DNA of 38,994 bases from JAWWPY01 sp033854735. GTDB taxonomy: Bacteria > Actinomycetota > Actinomycetes > Streptosporangiales > Streptosporangiaceae. Of the stretch, positions 32,795 through 38,994 are shown piece by piece. The notes under the pieces are model-generated. The model was not told where the DNA came from. It saw only the letters and a list, made by a program, of their open reading frames with translations, and did not search any database. The translations under genes were made by a program, and so were the position numbers. The DNA lies in NCBI GenBank assembly GCA_033854735.1, contig JAWWPY010000515.1, positions 1 through 38,994 of the forward strand, given 5' to 3'. The first letter of the stretch is position 1, and every line of letters starts with the position of its first letter.

Positions 32795-33584
32795 GGATGC
32801 TCCGTTCCTGGCGCCGCTCCAGCTCGAAATGGACGAGGGTGTCCGAACGCAGCCCCAGGCGGAGCGTCTCCAGCCCGATCACGTCGCCTGGCGCCACGTT
32901 GGCGAGATTGACGTCGCTGCCGAGGCGGGTCACGAAGAAGGCCTGCAAATCCTTGGTCGGCGCCTCGAAGACGAGCCGCCCGCAGTCGGCGCTGCTGTCG
33001 ATGACCTGCTCGATGACGTCGAAGCGCGGCTGCCCGCTCGGGTCGCAGATGCCGCTGCGCCCGCTTTCCCGCGCCTCGGTCACGACGAGGGTCGCCCCGG
33101 CCGCGAAGTCCTGCTCGATGAAGGACACCCATTGATCGCCGGTCAGGGCGGCAGAGCGCTCAGCGTCCTTGTAGCCCACCTCGCTCAGGACAATGAACTC
33201 CGTGGCGGCGCGGGCGATGAGCTGCGCCTTTCTCGCGGCCGGCAGATGAATCGTGCCGTCCGAGACTTCGACATAACCGCAGCCGTACCGCTGGCAAAAC
33301 TCGAAATAATCCTCAACGAGATCCTGCGCGACGAACTTCTCGAAGAGGGTGCCGCCGAAGAAGTAGCCGATGCCGTGCCGCTGCAGGCAGGCCATCTTCT
33401 CTTCCAGGCGAGGGGTGACGAGCGCCGTGCCCCAGCCAAACTTGACGAGGTCGATGCCGTAGGCCGCGCTGGCGATCGCGTCCTCGAAAACGCCGACGGG
33501 AAGGCCGTTGTCGATGACGACGGTGAGGCCTTCCTGGCGCGGCTTCACGCTGCGAAGGGGCATGCTGAGTGGAGTAGCGTTCAT
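32787..33584 (-). CDS. Phosphosulfolactate synthase-like enzyme (ComA family)
   Basis: A 265-aa (beta/alpha)8 protein of the ComA family, whose known members add sulfite to phosphoenolpyruvate to give (R)-2-phospho-3-sulfolactate in coenzyme M or sulfolactate synthesis. The family landmarks are clear: VIDNGLPV, IDLVKFGWGTALV with K48, GIGYFFGGTLFE, GYVEVSDGTIHL with E106 and D109, and LSEVGYKD with E135 and K139. The segment EARESGRSGICD also matches. None of the usual partners (ComB phosphatase, ComC dehydrogenase) is in the window. Instead it sits 14 bases after an AMP-forming ligase and overlaps a VOC gene. ATG 33584 has an AGAGGAA site; ATG 33602 is a weaker alternative. The nucleophile may be sulfite or something else. 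Confidence 0.83.
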   Translation of the reverse strand: MNATPLSMPLRSVKPRQEGLTVVIDNGLPVGVFEDAIASAAYGIDLVKFGWGTALVTPRLEEKMACLQRHGIGYFFGGTLFEKFVAQDLVEDYFEFCQRYGCGYVEVSDGTIHLPAARKAQLIARAATEFIVLSEVGYKDAERSAALTGDQWVSFIEQDFAAGATLVVTEARESGRSGICDPSGQPRFDVIEQVIDSSADCGRLVFEAPTKDLQAFFVTRLGSDVNLANVAPGDVIGLETLRLGLRSDTLVHFELERRQERSIHA

Positions 33585-33598
33585 CGTGGATTCCTCTT

Positions 33599-35251
33599 TC
33601 ATAGGGGCTGATCGTTCCTGTGGATGGGCAGCGGGCGGGGGGATGACGTCCTGTTTTCCGGCCGCGGAGCGGCGGCTGACGCGAGACCCCCGGCGGCGGC
33701 GCGCAGGGCGCGGCGGTCGGGCTTGCCGGTGGCACCGGCGGGCAGCGCGTCGACGACGATGACGCTGGCGGGCTGCTGGTTTGGGCTGAGCGCCCGCCGG
33801 CACCGATCGAGTAGCTGTCCGGCGAGGCGCTCGGGGCTCGAGCCGGTACCGCCGGGATCGGCCACGACGTAGGCGACGCACTCCTCGCCGAGCAGCCAGT
33901 GTGGCCGACCGACGACGGCGGCGCCGCGAATGTGCGGATCGGAAAGCAGCACCTCTTCGATTTCCCGCGGATGGACCTTCTCGCCGCCCCTGTTGATCAC
34001 GTCGTCGCTGCGTCCGGTGAGGTAGAGGAATCCGCCGGAGTCACGGAACGCGAGATCGCCGGTGCGCAGCCAGCCGTCCGCGCCGCGGGCCGGAATCGGT
34101 GCCCGGTCCGGGCCGAGATAGGCACCGATCACCTGGCGGCCCCGGATCTCGACCGCGCCGCTCTCGGCCGGCGGCAGTTCGCCACCGTTGGCGCCAACGA
34201 TGCGCACCGCGACCCCGGTGGGACGGCCGGCTGAGCCCGGCCGGCGCTGGCTGCGGGGCAACGGGTTGGCGGCGATCTGACCGGCCGCTTCGGTCATGCC
34301 GTAGGTCTCCAGCACGCCGATGCCCGACCTCGCCTCGAACCGGTCGAGCACGGCCAGGGGAAGTGGCGCGGAGGCCGACCGGGCAAAGCGCACCCGCCGC
34401 GGGACAGCCTCGGCGGGGGGCGCTGCCTGGCCCAGAATCCCCAGGATCGCTGGAACGAGGTTGAGCCAGCTCACCTGGAAGTCATCGGCGGCCGCCCAGA
34501 ATCGTGAAGCGTGGAAGCGGTCGTCCACGACCAGGCTGCCGCCGGCGACGAACGTGGAGAGTACCCCTACGACCTGCGCGTTCACATGAAAGAGCGGGAG
34601 CGGTGAGTAACCGCGGTCCTGCGCGGTCAGCGCGTGGTGGGTGGCGATACACGCGGCTGCCCCGAGCAGCTGGGACTCGGTGAGCGGGACCAGCTTGGGC
34701 TGTCCGGTCGTTCCGGAGGTGGGCAGCAGGGCTGCTATCCCGGGAGCGCCGTGCCGGGTCGCGGTGCCGCGCCGGGCCTGCCGCAGTCCCGCGGCTGAGC
34801 TGATCCAGAGATGGACGTCCAGGGCGTTGAGTGTGGCTGCGGCTTCTTCCCCATCGACGACGAGGTCAGCAGCCTGGAGAGTGTCGAGCGTCCGGCCGAC
34901 CTGGCCGGGCGGGGCGGCGGGGTCGAGCGGCGCGACGCATACGCCAGCGGCAAGTCCCGCCAGGTAGGCGCGGCAGAACGCCGCCGGGTTGGCGGCCCGC
35001 AGCGCCACGACGGTGCCCGGTGCGAGCGACCTGGCCCAGTCGGCTGCCTGCCGGGCCACCTGGGACCAGGTAACGGCCTCGCCGCTCCCCGCGTCGAGGT
35101 AGCCCGGCCGGTCACCGCAGCGCTCGCTCAGCAGGTCGAGCCGGGATCGCACCGACGCCGGGATCAGTCTCGGCGCGGCCGGCGCCTCGGCGGCGCGCCG
35201 CCTGGCCCCGACACCAGCAGCGTCCAGACCCGAGATGAATTGCGTGCTCAT
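33599..35251 (-). CDS. AMP-forming acyl-CoA synthetase / adenylating ligase (ANL superfamily)
   Basis: A 550-aa adenylating enzyme. The P-loop-like A3 motif is at about residues 177-187 (LPTSGTTGQPK), then YGMTEAAGQIA (A5), GWLRTGDLAF (A7), GRSDDVINRGGEKVHPREIE (A8) and the C-terminal catalytic lysine in GATGKPDRRAL (A10). All adenylation residues look intact. It closely resembles short- to medium-chain acyl-CoA or oxalyl-CoA-type ligases, but the acid is not predictable. No carrier-protein domain is present. ATG 35251 begins MSTQFISGLD; the in-frame ATG at 35377 would add residues from an AT-rich, promoter-like stretch and is rejected. First gene of the ligase - ComA-like - VOC - acyltransferase cluster. 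Confidence 0.88.
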   Translation of the reverse strand: MSTQFISGLDAAGVGARRRAAEAPAAPRLIPASVRSRLDLLSERCGDRPGYLDAGSGEAVTWSQVARQAADWARSLAPGTVVALRAANPAAFCRAYLAGLAAGVCVAPLDPAAPPGQVGRTLDTLQAADLVVDGEEAAATLNALDVHLWISSAAGLRQARRGTATRHGAPGIAALLPTSGTTGQPKLVPLTESQLLGAAACIATHHALTAQDRGYSPLPLFHVNAQVVGVLSTFVAGGSLVVDDRFHASRFWAAADDFQVSWLNLVPAILGILGQAAPPAEAVPRRVRFARSASAPLPLAVLDRFEARSGIGVLETYGMTEAAGQIAANPLPRSQRRPGSAGRPTGVAVRIVGANGGELPPAESGAVEIRGRQVIGAYLGPDRAPIPARGADGWLRTGDLAFRDSGGFLYLTGRSDDVINRGGEKVHPREIEEVLLSDPHIRGAAVVGRPHWLLGEECVAYVVADPGGTGSSPERLAGQLLDRCRRALSPNQQPASVIVVDALPAGATGKPDRRALRAAAGGLASAAAPRPENRTSSPRPLPIHRNDQPL

Positions 35252-35357
35252 GACGTCGATGGTGGCTTCGCAACATCCAGTTACCGTCCAGCACACCTGA
35301 TGACGATGTGCAAGGTATATCCGGAAAAATTTAGCTTTCCCTGAATGTTTTATGAAC

Positions 35358-36311
35358 TCATCCGCGCCTGGGATCATGGGCGCCGCCGAGGACCGTGCAG
35401 GCCACCCTGGCCCCGGACGGTCGTGACGCTGAGGTGGCGGCCGCTCCAGCCCGGATGAGAGAGCGTGCCACGCGCCCGGCGATCAGGAGATCACCGCGGG
35501 CCGTCGGATGCAGCCCGTCCTCAGCCCGCGGGAAGTGCCAGTGGCTGCGCAGCGGGTCGATGACGATCGCGCGCGGATCGCTCTTCCGGATGACCGACAC
35601 GATGGTTGAGTCCGTGGCGGCCTCCGCGGCCCGTGTGGTCGCCGTCGCGGCGGGCGGCGGGAACACCGTGAGGAAGGCAAGCCGGGCTGCTGGGGCCTCG
35701 TTCCTGAGGCGCGCGACCAGGTCGGCCACGTGATCCGCTTCCACTGCCGCCGGAACGCGCCAGTCGTCATGGCCGGCCTGGATGATGACGAGCGCCGGAT
35801 GAAGCGCCGCGAGATGCAGCCGACCGAGCATCCGGGAGAGGGGGCCGAGATCATCGACGCCCTGCCTCGTATAGCCGGCCCCGGGCACCCCCAGCGTGAC
35901 CGCGCGCCACCCGATGAGCTCGGCGAGCCGGACCGCCCAGCTGTCAGCCGGGTGGGGCGCCCCTACGCCGGCGGTGAACGAAGCACCGAGGACCACGAGC
36001 AACGGACGTGTCCCGCCCCGGGGCGAGTTAGCCGGAATGACCCGGCAACTCGTGGCGATTCCCGGTCGCGCTCTGCCTTGTCGCGCTCTGCCTTGTCGCA
36101 CGGGGCCTTGTCGCACGGGGCCTTGTCGCGCTGGGCCACGGGGGCCGGTCGTCCGGCTGACCGCGAACTGCGCGCTGGCGGATTCACCCGGTTTTGGCGT
36201 GGCTTCGCCGCTGGCACCACCCGGCCGCACCGCGGCGACCAGGCCCGTTATCGCCACCAACGACGCGGCCGCCAGAGCCAGCCGACGGTGCCGCACCGCC
36301 CTTGATGCCAT
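35358..36311 (-). CDS. Secreted SGNH/GDSL-type hydrolase
   Basis: A 317-aa exported protein. The signal peptide covers residues about 1-30 (RRLALAAASLVAITGLVAAV). An Arg/Gln/Gly/Pro-rich stalk at about 55-85 contains a pentapeptide repeat. Residues about 103-295 are an SGNH hydrolase: block I LGASFTAGVG with Ser111 (Ala replaces the usual Asp of GDS), block II GVPGAGYTRQG, block III IIQAGHDDW (His-Asp in place of the common Gly-Asn-Asp) and block V EDGLHPTARG with the catalytic Asp and His. It likely removes ester-linked acyl groups from a surface glycan or lipid. ATG 36311 has a GGGGGG site. On the same strand as the ComA-like cluster but 106 bases upstream across an AT-rich gap, so probably a separate unit. 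Confidence 0.82.
   Translation of the reverse strand: MASRAVRHRRLALAAASLVAITGLVAAVRPGGASGEATPKPGESASAQFAVSRTTGPRGPARQGPVRQGPVRQGRARQGRARPGIATSCRVIPANSPRGGTRPLLVVLGASFTAGVGAPHPADSWAVRLAELIGWRAVTLGVPGAGYTRQGVDDLGPLSRMLGRLHLAALHPALVIIQAGHDDWRVPAAVEADHVADLVARLRNEAPAARLAFLTVFPPPAATATTRAAEAATDSTIVSVIRKSDPRAIVIDPLRSHWHFPRAEDGLHPTARGDLLIAGRVARSLIRAGAAATSASRPSGARVACTVLGGAHDPRRG
36061..36135 (-). repeat. 15-bp in-frame tandem repeat in the SGNH hydrolase stalk
   Basis: Five 15-base units run from 36061 to 36135 (the first degenerate). Two consecutive CCTTGTCGCGCTCTG units are identical, followed by two identical CCTTGTCGCACGGGG units. On the coding strand they give GPVRQ and GRARQ pentapeptides between the signal peptide and the catalytic domain. 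Confidence 0.88.
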
Positions 36312-36813
36312 GGCCGTGTCCCCCCCCAGGTGGGCTCAATAGGCCGCCAGAGCCAGGTTACGCCGGGACCCAGCTCCTCAGACCGGAGCGCCGGCACGTC
36401 CATTTATCGAACTTTCCGGCCGTTGCATCGAAGGCATCCTTGAGTTATGCCGCCGCGGACACGACAATGGTCCACGTGGGCTTTCCGGCTGGCGATCCGC
36501 TGCCCGACGACCCGCTGCCCGACGATGCGTCGCTCAACGCCGTGAGCAGCCAAACAACGGCGATGCGCGTATGCGCCGGGGTCCATTCCCGCCCTCGTGC
36601 CGGGGCCCGCCCGCCGCCGCGTGCCGGCACCGGTTTTCTTCGCCGAGGCCTATGTTCGCCTAAATTTCCGCGATCAGCCAATAGTGGGCGGTCCAAGCGA
36701 ATTATCCTGTCACCGTGGCTCGGCCCTCCCGGCCGGGGGCAGATCGGTGGCCGCTGGATGTCTCGCAGAGCCTCGCCCGCACGATGGCGGATCCGCCACG
36801 AAGGAGGTCATGC
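36312..36813. promoter_or_regulatory. Divergent intergenic region upstream of two secreted-protein genes
   Basis: About 500 bases separate two divergent genes for exported SGNH-like proteins. Open frames on both strands here lack coding character. An AT-richer patch at about 36650-36710 (CTAAATTTCCGCG, GAATTATCC) is the likely promoter region for the plus-strand gene. A short direct repeat, CCGCTGCCCGACGA, lies near 36498-36525. No RNA gene recognised. Confidence 0.4.
36801..36807 (+). promoter_or_regulatory. Ribosome binding site selecting GTG 36814
   Basis: AAGGAGG lies 6 bases before GTG 36814. It overlaps the region of an out-of-frame ATG at 36810, which is too close to be served by it, so the GTG is the likely start of the large secreted protein. 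Confidence 0.65.
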
Positions 36814-38886
36814 GTGTTCATTGTGAAGCGCTCACGCCCGGACAAGGCGGGGAGTGCCCCGGGGTTAGGCGTACTGCCGGGTCCCGCCTGGTATTGGCGT
36901 CTGTTCGGTTCGCTGATGTTGCTGGCCCTGCTCGCGGCCATATTGGTCGTGCGGCCCGGTGCGGCCATGGCCCAGGCGGCCAAGCCATCGCTGAACGTCG
37001 CCGTCATCGGTGACTTCTACTCCTACGGCTACGCCGCCAGCGCCAACCCGGCGCTGCGGTTGTCCGCGCCGCCAACCCTTCAGGCGCTCAACCAGATCCA
37101 GGTGGCGAACCCGGGCGTGCATCTCAACGTCATGTTCCTGCCCGTCGTGGACGCTACGAAGGCCAGGCTCTACCAGGGCGTTGACCCGGGTACCCGCCTG
37201 GCGGCACCGCCCCAGATCAACGCGGTCAAGAAGGCCAATATCGTGATCGTCGGCGTCGGTGCCACCGATACCGGCTTCACCACCTGGATGAAGACCGTCC
37301 TGTTCGGCGGCACCCTCCCCTCCGCGAAGGTGTCCGCGGGATTCATGGCGAGTTTCGACAACGGCTCCTATCTCCAGTCTCAGTCCACTCTGCTGAGTGA
37401 CATCGCGGCGCGCGTGTCACCGGGCGCGTCAATCGTCACGCTGGGCTACCCGAAGGTGGTGCCCGAGCAGGTTCCGTCCGGCCTCAGCTGGTGGTCGCCG
37501 TTCAGCTGGACCGCGATCAGCCAGCAGCGCGCGGACATGGCCAATCAGCTCGTATCCGCGTTGAACACGGCGAACAACGAGGCCACCAGCGTGGTCGCGG
37601 TTCAGCATGCCAGCCTGCACTTCCTCTACGCGGACATCTCGGGCGCTCTGCAGGGCAAGGGGCCATTCAAGCCGCAGCGGGGAAAGAATGGCGCTGCCTC
37701 GACGAGTACCAAAACGTCGCAGCCGAATAGCAAGCAGTCACAGCCGAACAGCAAGCAGTCGAACAGCAAGCAGTCGAACAGCAAGCAGTCACAGCCGAAC
37801 AGCAAGCAGCAGACGATTATCGGCAATGACCTGCTGCCGTACGTCGGCCAGGCCGTCGACAACGAGCTTGTCGCCCAGGGTGTCGCCGGCTCCCAGAACA
37901 TTCCGCAGATCACGCCGACCGCCAGCTGGAAGCTGATCGTTGTCGTGCCAGTCGAGCTAGGGCCGGAGAAGACCCGGCAGGCGAACCCATCTTCCGGGGC
38001 CGCCGTGTCGCCACGGAACAATGTGGCTCACCCACAGCAGCCTCGGCAGGTACCCGGCGACGTCTCGCCGTCAATCCGCGTCCCCGCTGGGATTTCGGTG
38101 CCTTCTGCCGCTACCGGTGCGCCGAGGCAGGGCGATCATTCGCGGTCGCACAAGGACACCGGCCAGCCGGCCACGACTCCGCAACCGAGCGACACCGGTC
38201 AGCCGACCGCGACTCCGCAACCGGGCGACACCGGTCAGCCGGCCACGACTCCGCAACCGAGCGACACCGGCCAGCCGGCCACGGCCTCCGTACCGGCTGG
38301 GGTTGGTCAGCCGGCCACGGCCTCCGTACCGGCTGGGGTTGGTCAGCCGGCCACGACCCCGGTACCAGCCTCGGCTGGTCAGCCGGCCACGGCCTCCGTA
38401 CCGGCTGGGCTTGGTCTGCCGGCCACGACCCCGGTACCAGCCTCGGCTGGTCAGCCGGCCACGGCCTCCGTACCGGCTGGGCTTGGTCAGCCGGCCGCGA
38501 CCCAGCCGGTTAGCTGCACGTTCGCCGAAATTGCAGCCTGTCCGCGCCAGGGTTTTCCCCCTGGTAACGGCGGCGCCGCGGCTAGTCCGCCGGTAATGCC
38601 GGTTCCCCCGGCGCCGCTCCCGCCGCCAATCACCCCGAGCCAGAGTCCGGGCCCGACCGTCAACCCGGCCAGCCCCAATCCGGCCAGCCCCAATCCGGCC
38701 AGCCCGAGCCCGGATGGCACCGGCGCTACCACCACCCCTGCTGGCGGCGCTACCGCCACCGATGGCGGCGCGGCTGTCACTCCCGGCGTCGCTACCAGCG
38801 CCGCTGGCGGTGCGGCCAGTGTTCAGAGCGTGACCCCGCCAGCGCCGGTCACGAGTACGCAGGCTGCCGCCTTCGGCGGCGCCTGA
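36814..38886 (+). CDS. Large secreted protein with degenerate SGNH-like domain and long Pro/Thr/Ala repeat tail
   Basis: A 690-aa exported protein. A basic N-terminus and hydrophobic helix at about residues 28-52 (LFGSLMLLALLAAILVV) act as a signal or anchor. Residues about 60-390 look like an SGNH fold: LNVAVIGDFYSYGYAAS stands where GDSYSSG is expected, with Phe in place of the nucleophilic Ser; IVIVGVGATDTGF replaces the Gly-Asn-Asp block; GASIVTLGYPKV is a typical strand; and no DxxH is obvious (VQHASLHFLY). The domain is interrupted by an Asn/Ser/Lys/Gln repeat (residues about 302-332). The second half is low complexity: ten 12-residue repeats, then PASPN repeats and an Ala/Thr/Gly-rich tail. 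It resembles an O-glycosylated stalk of a wall-associated protein. No LPXTG motif or C-terminal helix is seen. Confidence 0.75.
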   Translation: MFIVKRSRPDKAGSAPGLGVLPGPAWYWRLFGSLMLLALLAAILVVRPGAAMAQAAKPSLNVAVIGDFYSYGYAASANPALRLSAPPTLQALNQIQVANPGVHLNVMFLPVVDATKARLYQGVDPGTRLAAPPQINAVKKANIVIVGVGATDTGFTTWMKTVLFGGTLPSAKVSAGFMASFDNGSYLQSQSTLLSDIAARVSPGASIVTLGYPKVVPEQVPSGLSWWSPFSWTAISQQRADMANQLVSALNTANNEATSVVAVQHASLHFLYADISGALQGKGPFKPQRGKNGAASTSTKTSQPNSKQSQPNSKQSNSKQSNSKQSQPNSKQQTIIGNDLLPYVGQAVDNELVAQGVAGSQNIPQITPTASWKLIVVVPVELGPEKTRQANPSSGAAVSPRNNVAHPQQPRQVPGDVSPSIRVPAGISVPSAATGAPRQGDHSRSHKDTGQPATTPQPSDTGQPTATPQPGDTGQPATTPQPSDTGQPATASVPAGVGQPATASVPAGVGQPATTPVPASAGQPATASVPAGLGLPATTPVPASAGQPATASVPAGLGQPAATQPVSCTFAEIAACPRQGFPPGNGGAAASPPVMPVPPAPLPPPITPSQSPGPTVNPASPNPASPNPASPSPDGTGATTTPAGGATATDGGAAVTPGVATSAAGGAASVQSVTPPAPVTSTQAAAFGGA
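37717..37809 (+). repeat. Tandem repeat encoding SQPNSKQ / SNSKQ
   Basis: Five consecutive units alternate between 21 bases (SQPNSKQ) and 15 bases (SNSKQ) in the secreted protein gene. All share AACAGCAAGCAG or a one-base variant. The inserted segment is strongly hydrophilic and interrupts the SGNH-like domain. Confidence 0.85.
38155..38514 (+). repeat. 36-bp tandem repeat, ten units, encoding a 12-residue Pro/Thr/Ala motif
   Basis: Ten in-frame 36-base units run without spacers. The first four are of the type DTGQPATTPQPS, the rest of the type xxGQPATASVPA or xxGQPATTPVPA. Later units show a two-unit higher-order pattern (GLG/SAG alternation), a sign of recent duplication of a 72-base block. 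Rich in Thr and Pro, as in O-mannosylated stalks. Confidence 0.9.
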
Positions 38887-38889
38887 TCG

Positions 38890-38919
38890 GGCCAGCGGGC
38901 GGCACGCCGCCCGCTGGCC
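38890..38919 (+). terminator. Hairpin terminator after the large secreted protein gene
   Basis: A perfect 13-bp stem (38890-38902 with 38907-38919) and a 4-base loop CACG start 3 bases after the TGA. No U tract, GC-rich stem, typical of actinobacteria. Confidence 0.75.
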
Positions 38920-38952
38920 GGGACGACCACACCCGCGACGCTGGAGTAATCA

Positions 38953-38992
38953 GAGGCTGGGTGGCCGACATGTGAGTCGGCCACCCAGCCTC
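38953..38992. terminator. Second strong hairpin at the window edge
   Basis: A perfect 17-bp stem (38953-38969 with 38976-38992) with 6-base loop ATGTGA. It stands 33 bases after the previous hairpin. It probably ends a convergent gene that begins outside the window, or backs up the first terminator. Confidence 0.65.
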
Positions 38993-38994
38993 AC

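Noticed and set aside
38155..38514. 36-bp repeats considered as a CRISPR array
   Set aside because: Units are contiguous, in frame, lack spacers and drift in sequence; it is a protein repeat.
1..38994. tRNA, rRNA or known riboswitch
   Set aside because: No TTCGA-type arm with matching acceptor stem, rRNA segment or recognisable riboswitch core was seen; a covariance-model scan would be the decisive test.

Overview
The window is a very GC-rich chromosomal segment with strong third-position G/C, GTG and TTG starts, many 4-bp start/stop overlaps (ATGA/GTGA) and short G-rich ribosome binding sites. Together with a GT4-type GlgM/GlgC pair and DUF664, DUF5937 and ComA-like proteins, this points to an Actinomycetota genome, probably a soil or filamentous lineage. 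The order cannot be fixed from the sequence alone. No rRNA, tRNA, CRISPR array, complete insertion sequence or prophage was seen.

Layout. (1) 1-6.2 kb: the tail of a Gly/Tyr/Asp repeat protein coupled to a NuoF-like flavoprotein fused to a 3Fe-4S ferredoxin; a zinc polyol-type dehydrogenase; a TesB-like thioesterase; and a divergent DUF5937 regulator/MFS exporter pair. (2) 6.2-7.4 kb: a gene-poor stretch with a short tandem repeat, two doubtful small ORFs and a frameshifted remnant. (3) 7.4-20.2 kb: an exopolysaccharide locus. A secreted polysaccharide-deacetylase-like protein on the minus strand diverges, across an AT-rich control region, from a seven-gene operon: Gfo/Idh/MocA sugar dehydrogenase, DegT-type sugar aminotransferase, WbaP/ExoY-type phosphoglycosyl transferase, a 1083-aa fusion of a MurJ/Wzx-like flippase with a Wzy/O-antigen-ligase-like polymerase, a GT4 glycosyltransferase, a Wzz/Wzc-like chain-length/ATPase protein and a secreted GH5 glycanase. 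These supply sugar modification, initiation, elongation, flipping, polymerisation, length control and trimming of one polymer. (4) 20.2-24.3 kb, minus strand: pgm-glgC-glgM, running from glucose-6-phosphate to ADP-glucose to maltose-1-phosphate for glycogen/alpha-glucan synthesis.

(5) 24.5-28.6 kb: a DUF664 DinB-like protein, an ABM monooxygenase-like protein, a YbdK-type carboxylate-amine ligase, a short beta-trefoil lectin remnant and a GT-C-like multi-pass membrane protein. (6) 28.8-31.3 kb: a CHASE3 hybrid histidine kinase translationally coupled to a stand-alone receiver protein. (7) 31.3-35.3 kb, minus strand: a tight four-gene cluster in the order AMP-forming ligase, phosphosulfolactate-synthase-like (ComA family) enzyme, VOC protein, acyltransferase-3 membrane protein. 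It looks like a small undescribed biosynthetic pathway. (8) 35.4-38.9 kb: a secreted SGNH hydrolase, then on the other strand a large secreted protein with a degenerate SGNH-like domain and two low-complexity repeat arrays, closed by two strong hairpins.

The items most worth a second look are the flippase-polymerase fusion and its compact operon, the ComA-like cluster, and three proteins whose catalytic or cofactor residues appear to have changed: the deacetylase, the Wzc-like ATPase and the NuoF-like protein.
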